Assembly (NCBI RefSeq): GCF_014297445.1
Contig: NZ_JACORU010000001.1
Span: forward strand, 1,393,931 to 1,457,930
DNA from: Ramlibacter albus
GTDB taxonomy: Bacteria > Pseudomonadota > Gammaproteobacteria > Burkholderiales > Burkholderiaceae_C
DNA: 64,000 nucleotides
Reading direction: 5' to 3'
The position numbers and the translations under genes were made by a program. The notes below the pieces were generated by a model, which was not told the origin of the DNA, ran no database searches, and saw only the letters and a list, made by a program, of their open reading frames with translations. Position 1 is the stretch's first letter. Each line of letters starts with the position of its first letter. Positions 18,973-27,785 of this stretch are shown piece by piece.

Positions 18973-19920
18973 CTAACCGAAGTGATCGAAGGACGCGAAA
19001 GAGGCAGGCACTGGATGCCCGGCCGCATCGACCACCCGCACACCGCGTTCGCCTTCGATGCGCCCGATGCGCGTCACGCGCGTGTGCACGGCCCGGGCAG
19101 CGCGCTCCACGTCGTCGCGGCGATGCGCGGGCGCGGTGAACGCGAGCTCGTAGTCGTCGCCGCCGGACAGCGCGAACTCCAGCCGCCGCTCCGATGGAAC
19201 CTCGACATCCAGCAGCGACGAAGCCGCCTCCGCGTCGATCCGCGCACCGACACCACTCGCCCTCAGCACATGCGACAGGTCACCCAGCAACCCATCGCTG
19301 ATGTCCACGGCCGCCGTCGCCACGCCGCGCAGCGCCTGCCCGAGCGCCACACGCGGCGTGGGCAGCTCCATGCGGGCACGTGCCTGCTCGAACACTTCGG
19401 AGGGCAGCGACATCGTGCCGCGGAACACCTCCAGCGCCACGCGCGCATCGCCGGTCGTGCCGCTCACCCAGATGTCGTCACCGACGTGCGCCCCCGAGCG
19501 CAGCAGCGCCTCACCCGTGGGCACTTCGCCGAACACCGTGATGCCGATGACGAGCGGCCCGCGCGTCGTGTCGCCGCCGACCACTTCGCAGCCGTGTTCG
19601 TCGGCGAGCGCAAAGAGCCCTTCCGCGAAAGGCGCAAGCCACGCTTCATCGGCCGCAGGCAGCGAGAGCGCGAGCGTGAACGCCAGCGGCTTCGCACCGC
19701 ACGCGGCGAGGTCGCTCAAATTGACCGCCAGCGACTTGTAGCCGAGCCGGCGCGGATTCACGGTGGAAAGGAAATGCCGCCCCTCGACCAGCATGTCGGT
19801 CGACACCGCCAGCTCCATCCCCGGCCCCGGCCTGAGCAGCGCGCAGTCGTCGCCGACGCCCAGCACGTTGCGCTGCGAGGGGCGCTTGAAGTAGCGCTCG
19901 ATCAGCTCGAATTCACCCAT
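18973..19920 (-). CDS. thiL: Thiamine-monophosphate kinase
   Basis: A 315-residue ATP-dependent kinase making thiamine pyrophosphate from thiamine phosphate. Family features are the N-terminal MGEFELIERYF, VGDDCALLRPGPGMELAVSTDMLVEGRHF, LAVNLSDLAACGAKPLAFTLALSLP, EVVGGDTTRG and AVDISDGLLGDLSHVL. Length is normal. In related genomes thiL is directly followed by pgpA; here a nuclease, a LysR gene and a small ORF intervene. Confidence 0.95.
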   Translation of the reverse strand: MGEFELIERYFKRPSQRNVLGVGDDCALLRPGPGMELAVSTDMLVEGRHFLSTVNPRRLGYKSLAVNLSDLAACGAKPLAFTLALSLPAADEAWLAPFAEGLFALADEHGCEVVGGDTTRGPLVIGITVFGEVPTGEALLRSGAHVGDDIWVSGTTGDARVALEVFRGTMSLPSEVFEQARARMELPTPRVALGQALRGVATAAVDISDGLLGDLSHVLRASGVGARIDAEAASSLLDVEVPSERRLEFALSGGDDYELAFTAPAHRRDDVERAARAVHTRVTRIGRIEGERGVRVVDAAGHPVPASFASFDHFG

Positions 19921-19941
19921 GCCCGAGAGGATACGCGCAGA

Positions 19942-21123
19942 CTATTTCGCTCCGCGAAAACGCTCGGAGGCCTGGCGGACCATCTCCGCAAGAAGCTGCT
20001 CCCGCGCATGCGTCTCGCGCAACCACTTGGCGTCATTCGCGCCCAGGTCCGCCGACAGCGCCAGCATGTCGATCGCCGCCGTCGCGCCGACGTCGTGCGC
20101 ATGCTCGTCGATGCGCCGCAAGGTCGACACGATGTGCTCGCGCAGCGGCACGTGCTCGCCCGTCGAAGGCTCGACATACACCGCGTCCAGCCCGAAGCGG
20201 CATGCCTGGAAGCGGTTGTAGGTGTAGACCATGTAGTCGTCTTCCACGGGCGTGAACGGCTGCTCGTGGATGAACCATGCGGCCAGCGCCTGCACGAAGC
20301 CCGAGAGCGCCGCCGCGCGCTCGATGGTGAGCGGGGTGTCGAACACGCGGATCTCGATCGTGCCGTACTCGGGCTTCGGCCGGATGTCCCAGTAGAAGTC
20401 CTTCATGCTCTTGACCACGCCCGTGCGCGTGGTCTTGCGGAACCAGTTGCGGAACTCGTCCCAGCTGAGCGTGAACGGCGCGCGCCCCGACATCGGGAAC
20501 GCGAACACCGAGTTGAGCCGCGCCGAATCGAACTGCGTGTCCTGCGCCTGCACGTAGGGGGAGCTCGCCGACAACGCGATGAAGTGCGGGATGTAGCGCG
20601 ACATGCGGTGCAGCATCAAGAGCGCCGCGTCCGCGTCCGGGCAGCCGATGTGCACGTGCTGGCCGAAGATGGTGAACTGCTTGGTGAGGTAGCCGTACAG
20701 CTCCGTCAGCTGGTGGAAGCGCGGGCGGTTGTAGATGCGCTGCTCGTGCCACTGCTGGAACGGGTGCGTGCCGCCGCCCACCACGGCGATGTTCAGCTTG
20801 TCCGCGCACTTGACCAGCGCGTCGCGCGTCTGCGTGAGCTGGCCGAGCACCTCGCTCGACGAGTGGCACACGCCGGTGGACACCTCGATCATGCTGGAGG
20901 TCATCTCCGGCACCACCGAGCCCGGCAGCGGGATGCGCTTCATCAGCCGCAGCATCTCGTCGGAGTAGGGTGCGAGGTCGTAGTCGTGCGTGTTGACGAG
21001 CTGCAGCTCCAGCTCGACGCCGAGCGACAGCGCGGCCGAGTGCCGGAACGGCTCCAGGTCCGGCACGGGGTCATGGATGCGCGGTTCCACGGACCTATCC
21101 ACGCACTTCCCCCGCGCCTGCAA
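19942..21123 (-). CDS. YbdK-type carboxylate-amine ligase (glutamate-cysteine ligase family 2)
   Basis: A 393-residue protein of the GCS2/YbdK family with weak glutamate-cysteine ligase-like activity in known members. Landmarks are [56 protein letters not shown] and [20 protein letters not shown]. The longest frame starts at ATG 21123 and overlaps the antiporter stop by 29 bases; a GTG at 21102 would give a shorter, eight-base overlap and is also plausible. It is probably co-transcribed with the antiporter. The physiological substrate is unknown. Confidence 0.85.
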   Translation of the reverse strand: MQARGKCVDRSVEPRIHDPVPDLEPFRHSAALSLGVELELQLVNTHDYDLAPYSDEMLRLMKRIPLPGSVVPEMTSSMIEVSTGVCHSSSEVLGQLTQTRDALVKCADKLNIAVVGGGTHPFQQWHEQRIYNRPRFHQLTELYGYLTKQFTIFGQHVHIGCPDADAALLMLHRMSRYIPHFIALSASSPYVQAQDTQFDSARLNSVFAFPMSGRAPFTLSWDEFRNWFRKTTRTGVVKSMKDFYWDIRPKPEYGTIEIRVFDTPLTIERAAALSGFVQALAAWFIHEQPFTPVEDDYMVYTYNRFQACRFGLDAVYVEPSTGEHVPLREHIVSTLRRIDEHAHDVGATAAIDMLALSADLGANDAKWLRETHAREQLLAEMVRQASERFRGAK

Positions 21124-22363
21124 GCATCGGCGACGACGTGCCCTGCGGTTGCCACGGCTTGATGCTCTCGCCCGCGCGGTAGATCGCGAACGTGGCGATG
21201 ATCGCCCCCGCGACTTCCATCAGCAGGATCGCGGGCAGGGCGATGCTGGCGATGCGTGGCCCGAGCGTGAGCGAGGACGAGACGAACTGCGACACCAGCA
21301 GCAGCGCCACCGACGACATCGGCGACTGGGCGCAGCCGATCCAGAACGCCTGCCGCCAGCTGGTGCCGCTGCCCCAGTTGGCGAACTCCACGCCGACGAT
21401 CTTGGCCACCCCGCGCGCGAGCACGAGCAGCGCCACGAGCCCGGCGACGGCGACGCTCCATTCCGCGGTGGCCGCCACCACGGAAACCAGCACGAACATC
21501 AGCATCGTCAGCAGCGACATGGACGCGCCGAGCGGGCGCGTCCACGCCCACGGGCGCGGGTTGAGCTGCTTGAGCATCAGCCCGCCGATCAGCGCGGCCA
21601 GCGGCGCCGAGCCGCCGAAGTGCGCCGACAGCGCCGTGGCCGCGGCGATCAGCGCCACGAACATGATCGAGGTGTTTTCGGACGTGGGGCTCATCACGCG
21701 CAGGGCCATGCGCAGCACGAGCGCGAGCGCCGCGCCGACGACGAAGGAGATGCCCAGCACCACCGCCACCGGGTAGAGCGTTTCGAGCAGCTCGGTGCGC
21801 GGCCGGTGAAGCGTGCCCGCACGCGCGCTCACCAGCGTGAGCGCGTAGAACGAGCTCAGCGTCGACAGCACCATGGCGCGCTCGGTGACCGGCCCGGCGG
21901 CGCGCGTGTCCATCACCACGCGACTGAGCACCGCGGGTGAAGCGGCCATGGCAATCAGCGCCACCGCCTCGGCCACCTGCCCGCGCACGTCCATCCACCG
22001 CAGCACGTAGTAGACGGCCAGCGCGGACAGCAGCGACTCGGCCACGCTTTGCAGCAGCACCATCGGGTTGTGGCGGAACCAGCGCAGCGCGATGCGCCCG
22101 CCGGCTTCGAACAGCACGACCGAAACGCCCAGCTCCAGCAGGAACAGGCCCACGCCCTGCAGCGGCCACACGGCGCCCGAGAAACCCGCCAGGCCCGCGA
22201 GTGTGCCCACGACCGAATAGCCGACCACTTTCGGCAGGCCCGTCCGCCGTTGCAGCAAATGGCCCGTGGCCGCCGCAATGGCCAGCAGGAAGGACCATTG
22301 CACGGTGGGCAGTCCGGCCGAAGGCTTGAGCCACTCGGACCAGATGGCCATGATTTCGTCCAT
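21095..22363 (-). CDS. Cation:proton antiporter (CPA2/Kef-type membrane domain)
   Basis: A 422-residue integral membrane protein with about twelve hydrophobic segments typical of the Na+/H+ exchanger fold (for example [32 protein letters not shown] and [16 protein letters not shown]). No C-terminal TrkA-N nucleotide-binding domain is present, so it is shorter than KefB/KefC. It would exchange Na+ or K+ for H+ across the inner membrane. It precedes and overlaps the YbdK-type ligase. Confidence 0.85.
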   Translation of the reverse strand: MDEIMAIWSEWLKPSAGLPTVQWSFLLAIAAATGHLLQRRTGLPKVVGYSVVGTLAGLAGFSGAVWPLQGVGLFLLELGVSVVLFEAGGRIALRWFRHNPMVLLQSVAESLLSALAVYYVLRWMDVRGQVAEAVALIAMAASPAVLSRVVMDTRAAGPVTERAMVLSTLSSFYALTLVSARAGTLHRPRTELLETLYPVAVVLGISFVVGAALALVLRMALRVMSPTSENTSIMFVALIAAATALSAHFGGSAPLAALIGGLMLKQLNPRPWAWTRPLGASMSLLTMLMFVLVSVVAATAEWSVAVAGLVALLVLARGVAKIVGVEFANWGSGTSWRQAFWIGCAQSPMSSVALLLVSQFVSSSLTLGPRIASIALPAILLMEVAGAIIATFAIYRAGESIKPWQPQGTSSPMLAGAGEVRG

Positions 22364-22429
22364 CAGCGTTTTCCTTCGCGGGGGACTCTAGCCCGCGAAG
22401 CTCAACAGCCGTGTAGGACGACAGGACTT

Positions 22430-22465
22430 ATGGAACCAATGGAACTAATGCAACTAATGGAGCAC
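22430..22465. repeat. Four imperfect 9-bp tandem repeats at the apaG 3' end
   Basis: ATGGAACCA, ATGGAACTA, ATGCAACTA and ATGGAGCAC follow one another between the antiporter start and the last codons of apaG. On the minus strand the repeats place several extra in-frame stop codons after apaG. This may be slippage-derived. Confidence 0.55.
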
Positions 22466-22834
22466 GCGGCTGGTCCCGTCGTCCAGCACGAAGATCGGGA
22501 TGTCCACTTCGAAGCGCTCGCCGTCCTCGGCCACGCAGAAATAGCTGCCCTGCATGGTGCCGTTGGGGGTGCGCAGCCGGCAGCCGCTCGTGTACTCGAA
22601 CGCCTCGCCCGGCTTGAGCAGGGGCTGGTGTCCCACGACGCCGAGGCCCTTGACCTCCTCGACCTGCCCGTTCGCATGGGTGATCAGCCAGTGGCGCGAG
22701 ATCAGCTGCGCGGGCACCTCACCGGTGTTGGTGATCGTGATGGTGTACGCGAAGCTCCACAACCCCTGTTCGGGCGAGGACTGCTCCGGCAGGAATTGCG
22801 GCACCACCTGAACGCCGAACTGGTACTTGGCCAT
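22454..22834 (-). CDS. apaG: ApaG (Co2+/Mg2+ efflux-associated protein)
   Basis: A 126-residue fibronectin-III-like protein. The conserved GxGxxG loop is seen in [24 protein letters not shown], with [18 protein letters not shown] near the C-terminus. Known homologues influence cobalt resistance and bind nucleotides, but the molecular role is not settled. It diverges from rpe with 32 bases between their starts, a conserved arrangement in betaproteobacteria. Confidence 0.93.
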   Translation of the reverse strand: MAKYQFGVQVVPQFLPEQSSPEQGLWSFAYTITITNTGEVPAQLISRHWLITHANGQVEEVKGLGVVGHQPLLKPGEAFEYTSGCRLRTPNGTMQGSYFCVAEDGERFEVDIPIFVLDDGTSRVLH

Positions 22835-22866
22835 GGGCCCGATGGTACATAAGAGACAATCCGCGT

Positions 22867-23538
22867 ATGAGCGCTACGTATCGAATTGCCCCCTCGATTC
22901 TGTCCGCCGACTTCGCACGGCTGGGCGAGGAAGTGAAGAACGTCATCGCGGCGGGCGCCGACTGGATCCATTTCGACGTGATGGACAACCATTACGTGCC
23001 CAACCTCACCTTCGGCCCGATGATCTGCTCGGCGCTCAAGCCGCACTCGACGGTGCCGGTCGACGTGCACCTGATGGTGTCACCGGTCGATGCGCTGGCG
23101 CAGGCGTTCGCGGACGCGGGTGCCGACTACATCAGCTTCCACCCGGACGCGTCGACGCACGTGCACCGCAGCGTGCAGGCGATCAAGGCCAAGGGTTGCA
23201 AGGCCGGGCTGGTGTTCAACCCGGCTGCGCCACTCGACGTGCTGGACTGGATGATCGACGAGATCGACCTCATCCTCATCATGAGCGTCAACCCGGGTTT
23301 CGGCGGCCAGGGCTTCATCGATTCGGCGCTGCGCAAGATCGAGCAGGCCCGCAAGCGCATCGACGCGAGCGGGCGCGACATCCGCCTCGAGGTGGACGGC
23401 GGCATCAGGGCCGACAACATCGCGCGCGTGGCGAGCGCCGGCGCCGACACGTTTGTTGCCGGCAGCGCCATCTTCGGCAAGCCGGATTACAAATGCGTGA
23501 TCGACGCCATGCGCACGCAGCTAGCCACGGCCCGATAG
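22867..23538 (+). CDS. rpe: Ribulose-phosphate 3-epimerase
   Basis: A 223-residue TIM-barrel epimerase interconverting ribulose 5-phosphate and xylulose 5-phosphate in the pentose phosphate and Calvin pathways. Metal and catalytic residues are in [58 protein letters not shown] and [12 protein letters not shown]. Length is normal. It diverges from apaG and its 3' end overlaps the convergent small gene by 18 bases. The downstream phosphatase gph is in its usual neighbourhood but is displaced by the catalase. Confidence 0.96.
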   Translation: MSATYRIAPSILSADFARLGEEVKNVIAAGADWIHFDVMDNHYVPNLTFGPMICSALKPHSTVPVDVHLMVSPVDALAQAFADAGADYISFHPDASTHVHRSVQAIKAKGCKAGLVFNPAAPLDVLDWMIDEIDLILIMSVNPGFGGQGFIDSALRKIEQARKRIDASGRDIRLEVDGGIRADNIARVASAGADTFVAGSAIFGKPDYKCVIDAMRTQLATAR

Positions 23539-23754
23539 GCGATCGTAGGTTTTTTCGAGTTCCGATTGCTTGGTGGTGTCCTTGACACCCCGCTCGACGT
23601 CCTTGCGGCCCAGCTCGCCGATCTCGCGGCCGGTGGGCTCGTCGGCGGCCTGGCTGCCGGAGGATTCGTCGCGTTCGTGCGGCATGCGGGGCGACGGCTG
23701 CTGCGTCTCGCCCTGTACCGGCGTGGTCTCGCCGGGTCCAACTTTGCGTTCCAT
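23521..23754 (-). CDS. Small hydrophilic hypothetical protein, 77 residues
   Basis: [20 protein letters not shown] opens a very hydrophilic, Gly/Glu/Pro-rich protein ending in [10 protein letters not shown]. It looks intrinsically disordered, with no signal or helix. The ATG at 23754 is preceded by AAGGAG. Similar short proteins with [19 protein letters not shown] stretches occur in Comamonadaceae as hypothetical or stress-linked proteins, but I cannot name a function. It is convergent with rpe, overlapping by 18 bases. Confidence 0.6.
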   Translation of the reverse strand: MERKVGPGETTPVQGETQQPSPRMPHERDESSGSQAADEPTGREIGELGRKDVERGVKDTTKQSELEKTYDRLSGRG

Positions 23755-23921
23755 GTGCACTCCTTGGTTGCCTCCATCGTAGGAGCCGCGCACCCGTTTT
23801 CGTGTCGGAGGCCTCCTACGGTCCATGGCGGCGGGCGCTGACGAACTCGCCCGCTGGCGAGCTACGGTGCTTCCTGCGGAGCTTGCGTGTAATGGCAGGT
23901 CACGAAGTGAAGGAGGTCGTC

Positions 23922-24044
23922 ATGGAGTTGCTCTCAGCCATCCCCGACTGGCTGGTGTGGTGCGCCGCCGGGTGCGCGGGTGCGGTTGCGCTCGCGTCGG
24001 TCGCGAGCATCCTCGGCACTGTGCTCGACCTCGAAGCGCGCTGA
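23922..24044 (+). CDS. Small membrane peptide, 40 residues
   Basis: MELLSAIPDWLVWCAAGCAG begins a single-helix peptide ending in LGTVLDLEAR. An AAGGAGGT Shine-Dalgarno sits about 6 bases before the ATG, which is the main support. One transmembrane helix spans about residues 10-33. It lies three bases before the catalase-family gene, so they are very likely co-transcribed. I do not recognise a family. Confidence 0.55.
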   Translation: MELLSAIPDWLVWCAAGCAGAVALASVASILGTVLDLEAR

Positions 24045-24047
24045 CGC

Positions 24048-26201
24048 ATGCCCCAATCCCGTTCCGAGGCCCGCAGCCGGGCCAAGCCGGGCGACGCCGC
24101 CGCCGGCAAGTTGAAACAGCTGGAGGGCTACTCCCAGGCCACCGAGAACCTGCTGACCACCAACCAGGGCGTGGTGGTCCCGGACAACCACAACTCGCTG
24201 CGCGCGGGGGCGCGCGGCCCCTCGCTGCTGGAAGACTTCATCCTGCGCGAGAAGCTGCAGCACTTCGACCATGAGCGCATCCCCGAGCGCGTGGTGTTCG
24301 CTCGCGGCGCCGCGGCGCACGGCTACTTCGAGCTGACGCGCTCGCTCGTCGAATACACCCGCGCCGAGTTCCTGCAGGAGGTGGGCAGCCGCACGCCGGT
24401 GTTCGTGCGCTTCTCCAACCTCACGGGTGCGCGCGGTTCCGCCGACACGGTGCGCGACGTGCGCGGCTTCGCGGTCAAGTTCTACACCCGCGAAGGCAAC
24501 TACGACCTGGTGGGCAGCAACATGCCGGTGAGCTTCGTGCAGGACGCGATGAAGTTCCCGGACCTCGTGCATGCGCTCAAGCCCGAGCCGCACAACGGCA
24601 TGCCGCAGGCGTCGAGCGCGCACGACACGTTCTGGGACTTTGCCTCGCTCGTGCCCGAGTGCACGCACATGCTCATGTGGCTGATGTCGGACCACGCGCT
24701 GCCGCGCAGCTGGCGCATGACGGCCGGCTTCGGCGTGCACACGTTCCGCCTCACCAACGCGCGCGGCGCGTCCCACTTCGTCAAGTTCCACTGGCGGCCC
24801 AAGCTGGGCCGGCATGCCTTGCTGTTCGAGGAAGCGCAGCGCATCGCGGGTCGTGACCCGGATTTCCTGCGCCGCGACCTGTGGGACGCCATCGACCGCG
24901 GCGAGTACCCGGAATGGGAGCTGGGCCTGCAACTCATCGACGAGGACAAGGCCGGGTCGCTGGGTGTGGACCTGCTGGACCCGACGAAGCTGCTCCCCGA
25001 GGAAGTGGTGCCGATCACCACGGTCGGCAAGCTCGTGCTCAACCGCAACCCGGACAACTTCTTCGCCGAGACGGAGCAGGTGGCCTTCCACCCGGGCCAC
25101 ATCGTGCCGGGCATCGACTTCACCAACGACCCGCTGCTGCAAGGGCGCCTGTTCTCGTACAGCGACGCGCAGTTGGGGCGGCTGGGCGGGCCCAACCACC
25201 ACGAGCTGCCGATCAACCGCGGCCTGTGCCCGATGCACAACTTCCAGCGGGACGGCGCGCAGCGCAGCCTGATCGCGAAGGGGCGCGTCGCCTACGAGCC
25301 CAACACGCTGGCGACCGGCTCCGAGTTGCGGCACGACGGCGGCCAGCAGGGCTTCCAGAGCAGCGAGTCGGCCACCGGCGAGAAGACGCGGCGGCGCAGC
25401 ACCAGCTTCGACGACCACTTCAGCCAGGCCACGCTGTTCTGGAACAGCCAGAGCGCGGGCGAAAAGGAACACCTCGTCGCCGCGTTGCAGTACGAGCTGT
25501 CGCGCGTCGAGACGCCGGCGATCCGCCAGCGCGTGGTGGACAACCTCGCGCACGTCGACATGCGTCTCGCGCGCAAAGTGGCCGAGCCGCTGGGCATCGG
25601 CCCGCCGGATGCGCGTGCGGCCGCGGGGCGCGCCGGCTATCGCGAAGGGAAGGGCTCCTTGTCGCAGGAGTCGTCGCCGTCGCTCAGCCTCGAGGCACAG
25701 GGCGGCAACATCCATGGCCGCAAGGTTGCGGTGGTCGTCGCGCAAGGCGTGGAGCTGGGCGCATTCAAGGTGATCCAGCAGGCGCTGCTCGATGCGGGTG
25801 CGTCGACGCGTGTCGTCGCGTCGCACCTGGGCTTCATCACGTCGTCGTCGGGCCAGCAACTGCCGGTGGACCACACGTTCGCAACGATGCCGTCGGTGAT
25901 GTTCGACGCGGTGCTCGTGCCCGGCGGGCCGAGCTGCGCGCAGAACCTGCTGGCCAGCGGCGACGCGGTGCACTTCGTGCTGGAGGCGTACCGCCACTGC
26001 AAGCCTCTGTGCGTGATCGGCGAGTCGGTCGAGCTGCTGCGCGTGCGCGATGTGCTCACGCCGGAGAGCGCGGCCGCGGCCGGTGTGGTGATCGGCAAGA
26101 ACGACCCCGTCACGCGCAACGAGCTGGCGCAGGCGTTCATCGCGGCGATCGGGCGGCACCGGCACTGGCTGCGGCCGGGTGTCGAGGGGATTCCCGCGTG
26201 A
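24048..26201 (+). CDS. Catalase-family protein, HPII (KatE) type, with substituted distal heme residues
   Basis: A 717-residue large-subunit catalase-fold protein. The core barrel covers about residues 30-500, and a C-terminal DJ-1/class I glutaminase-like domain starts near 560 (GRKVAVVVAQGVELGAFKVIQ). Heme-region motifs RGSADTVRDVRGFAVKFYT and the proximal Arg367/Tyr371 in GRLFSYSDAQ are present. The distal catalytic pair is not. In place of VVHARG the protein has VVFARG (Phe84 for the essential His), and in place of GNNTP it has GSNMP (Ser157 for the Asn). It may bind heme without classical catalase turnover. It lies 3 bases after a small membrane peptide. Confidence 0.85.
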   Translation: MPQSRSEARSRAKPGDAAAGKLKQLEGYSQATENLLTTNQGVVVPDNHNSLRAGARGPSLLEDFILREKLQHFDHERIPERVVFARGAAAHGYFELTRSLVEYTRAEFLQEVGSRTPVFVRFSNLTGARGSADTVRDVRGFAVKFYTREGNYDLVGSNMPVSFVQDAMKFPDLVHALKPEPHNGMPQASSAHDTFWDFASLVPECTHMLMWLMSDHALPRSWRMTAGFGVHTFRLTNARGASHFVKFHWRPKLGRHALLFEEAQRIAGRDPDFLRRDLWDAIDRGEYPEWELGLQLIDEDKAGSLGVDLLDPTKLLPEEVVPITTVGKLVLNRNPDNFFAETEQVAFHPGHIVPGIDFTNDPLLQGRLFSYSDAQLGRLGGPNHHELPINRGLCPMHNFQRDGAQRSLIAKGRVAYEPNTLATGSELRHDGGQQGFQSSESATGEKTRRRSTSFDDHFSQATLFWNSQSAGEKEHLVAALQYELSRVETPAIRQRVVDNLAHVDMRLARKVAEPLGIGPPDARAAAGRAGYREGKGSLSQESSPSLSLEAQGGNIHGRKVAVVVAQGVELGAFKVIQQALLDAGASTRVVASHLGFITSSSGQQLPVDHTFATMPSVMFDAVLVPGGPSCAQNLLASGDAVHFVLEAYRHCKPLCVIGESVELLRVRDVLTPESAAAAGVVIGKNDPVTRNELAQAFIAAIGRHRHWLRPGVEGIPA

Positions 26202-26217
26202 GCGGTATGCTCGCGCG

Positions 26218-26886
26218 GTGAAAAGCTTTGCCCTCGACGGCCTCGCCGCCGCCATCGTCGACCTCGACGGCACCCTGATCGACACCCTCGGCGACTTCGA
26301 CGTCGCGCTCAACCGCGTGCTGCGCGAGATGGCGCTGCCCTCGATCACGCGCAAGGAGATCGAGCGGATGATCGGCAAGGGCTCGGAGCACCTGATCCGC
26401 TCCATGCTCGCGCACGTCGGCGCCGCCCCGGAGCGCTTCGAGACCGCGTGGCCGCTCTACCAGCAGTACTACCTCGCGATCAACGGGCAGCACTCGGACC
26501 TGTACCCGGGCGCGCTCGAAGGCCTGCGCGCCCTCAAGTCGCGCGGCCTGAAGCTCGCGTGCCTGACGAACAAACCCACCGCCTTCGCGCTGCCCCTGCT
26601 GCTCGACAAGGGCGTCGCCGACTTCTTCGAGGTGACCTTCGGCGGCGACGCCTTCGAGAAGAAGAAGCCCGACCCGTTGCCGCTGCTCAAGACCTGCGAG
26701 GCGCTCGGCGTCTCGCCTTCAGCCACGCTGATGATCGGTGACTCGAGCAACGACGCGCGGGCCGCGCGCGCCGCAGGGTGCAAGGTGGTGCTGGTGACCT
26801 ACGGCTACAACCACGGCGAGCCGGTGCACGCCGTGGATGCCGATGGCTTCGTCGATTCGATCGCGCAGATCCAGGCCGGGGCCTAG
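26218..26886 (+). CDS. gph: Phosphoglycolate phosphatase
   Basis: A 222-residue HAD phosphatase. The catalytic DxDGT motif is VDLDGTLID near the N-terminus, motif II Thr is in ACLTNKPTAF, the Lys is in KKKPDPLPLL, and motif III is MIGDSSNDARAARAAGC. It removes phosphate from 2-phosphoglycolate. The start is the GTG at 26218, after the catalase stop; an upstream ATG at 26179 overlaps catalase and is less likely. It precedes trpE as in related genomes, with a convergent gene between. Confidence 0.92.
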   Translation: MKSFALDGLAAAIVDLDGTLIDTLGDFDVALNRVLREMALPSITRKEIERMIGKGSEHLIRSMLAHVGAAPERFETAWPLYQQYYLAINGQHSDLYPGALEGLRALKSRGLKLACLTNKPTAFALPLLLDKGVADFFEVTFGGDAFEKKKPDPLPLLKTCEALGVSPSATLMIGDSSNDARAARAAGCKVVLVTYGYNHGEPVHAVDADGFVDSIAQIQAGA

Positions 26887-27464
26887 CCGGCCTTGCCGAG
26901 CAGCGCGTCCTTCAGCTTCCAGTCCGCGGGGACGGGGCCGAGCCAGATGCGCAGCAGCGCGTTGTAGAACTCGGGCTCCTTGAAGGGCTCGCCCTGCTGC
27001 ACGCCCTTCACGCTGATGACGGTGCCCGTGCCGGGGATCCAGTCGATGGTGAACGTGTCGTTGGTGTTGAGCTTCTTCACGTCCGTGAAAAGCTGGCTCA
27101 TGCGCATCAGCCCGGGGATCAGCTTGGAAAACGCGGCCTTGTCCATGTTGTCTTCCACGCCACGCGTGAACAGCTTGCCCAGCTCGCCCGAGTCGATGTC
27201 GCGCAGCATCGTGATCGACATGCGCTTGGCGCCGGGCGTTGCCAGCACGGCGTCGGTCGTGTCGGCCTTCCTGGTCATGTACAGCCCGGCGGTGTAGACC
27301 TTGACGATGGCGCGGTAGCGAACTCCCGCGCCGTTGAGCTGCAGCTTCTGGCCGGCCAGGTCGATCGATTCGGCGTACTTCACGCCGGACACGGTGGTCT
27401 GGGCCCAGGCACCGGTGCCGAGCGCGAACACGAACACGGCCAGCAGCGATTTCCACGACTTCAT
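26883..27464 (-). CDS. Chalcone isomerase-like exported protein
   Basis: A 193-residue protein with signal peptide MKSWKSLLAVFVFALGTGAWA and a CHI-like fold: LNGAGVRYRAIVKVYTAGLYM, then a C-terminal PEFYNALLRIWLGPVPADWKLKDALLG. Bacterial members are probably fatty-acid-binding or structural rather than flavonoid isomerases. It converges on gph with a four-base overlap. A TetR-like dyad lies 17-35 bases upstream of its start. Confidence 0.82.
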   Translation of the reverse strand: MKSWKSLLAVFVFALGTGAWAQTTVSGVKYAESIDLAGQKLQLNGAGVRYRAIVKVYTAGLYMTRKADTTDAVLATPGAKRMSITMLRDIDSGELGKLFTRGVEDNMDKAAFSKLIPGLMRMSQLFTDVKKLNTNDTFTIDWIPGTGTVISVKGVQQGEPFKEPEFYNALLRIWLGPVPADWKLKDALLGKAG

Positions 27465-27481
27465 TGCGTACTCCAGATAAA

Positions 27482-27499
27482 AACGAACGAGCGTTCGAT
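27482..27499. promoter_or_regulatory. Inverted repeat CGAACG-AG-CGTTCG (candidate TetR-type operator)
   Basis: The core 27484-27497 has perfect six-base arms with a two-base centre, in the promoter region of the chalcone-isomerase-like gene. AACGNNCG-type dyads are typical of TetR/AcrR repressor sites. No tetR gene is in the window. Confidence 0.45.
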
Positions 27500-27584
27500 T
27501 CCGGGATTGTTCGGGCGCCGTGGAGCCGGCGCAACAGGGTTTTCGCCTGTAACTGAATGTTTAGAGGGCTTGCCCAAGTGCCTT

Positions 27585-27593
27585 TGCTACACT
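27585..27593 (+). promoter_or_regulatory. Possible extended -10 promoter for the trp cluster
   Basis: TG-C-TACACT matches an extended -10 element about 190 bases before trpE. No good -35 hexamer is at standard spacing. The 317-base gap 27465-27781 also holds the TetR-like dyad, the hairpin CACGGG-GGCTG-CCCGTG (27689-27705) and a short leader ORF. Confidence 0.35.
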
Positions 27594-27731
27594 GGCCGTC
27601 GATGTTCATCCACCGCACGTCCATCACAGGTTGCAGTGACCGGGGAGCCTGGCCCTGGCGCAAGCCTGTTCACGCGCGCAACTGATCGCACGGGGGCTGC
27701 CCGTGCCCCGCGCCCCGCCCGCCGGCGAGGC

Positions 27732-27785
27732 ATGTATTGGATAGAGGCGGCGTATGCCGCCGGGCTTGTGGAGGCCTTCCCTTGA
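27732..27785 (+). CDS. Putative 17-residue leader peptide overlapping trpE start
   Basis: ATG-TAT-TGG-ATA opens [17 protein letters not shown], preceded by GCGAGG. Its TGA overlaps the TTG start of trpE (TTGA), so ribosomes finishing it could reinitiate on trpE. It has one Trp codon at position 3, and a small hairpin GGCGGC-GTAT-GCCGCC lies within it. This may be a translational coupling device or a trp-responsive leader. It could also be chance. Confidence 0.35.
   Translation: MYWIEAAYAAGLVEAFP

Noticed and set aside
27465..27781. Classical trp attenuator with tandem Trp codons and a terminator hairpin
   Set aside because: No run of Trp codons and no hairpin with a T-tract are present before trpE; only the weaker single-Trp leader ORF is seen.
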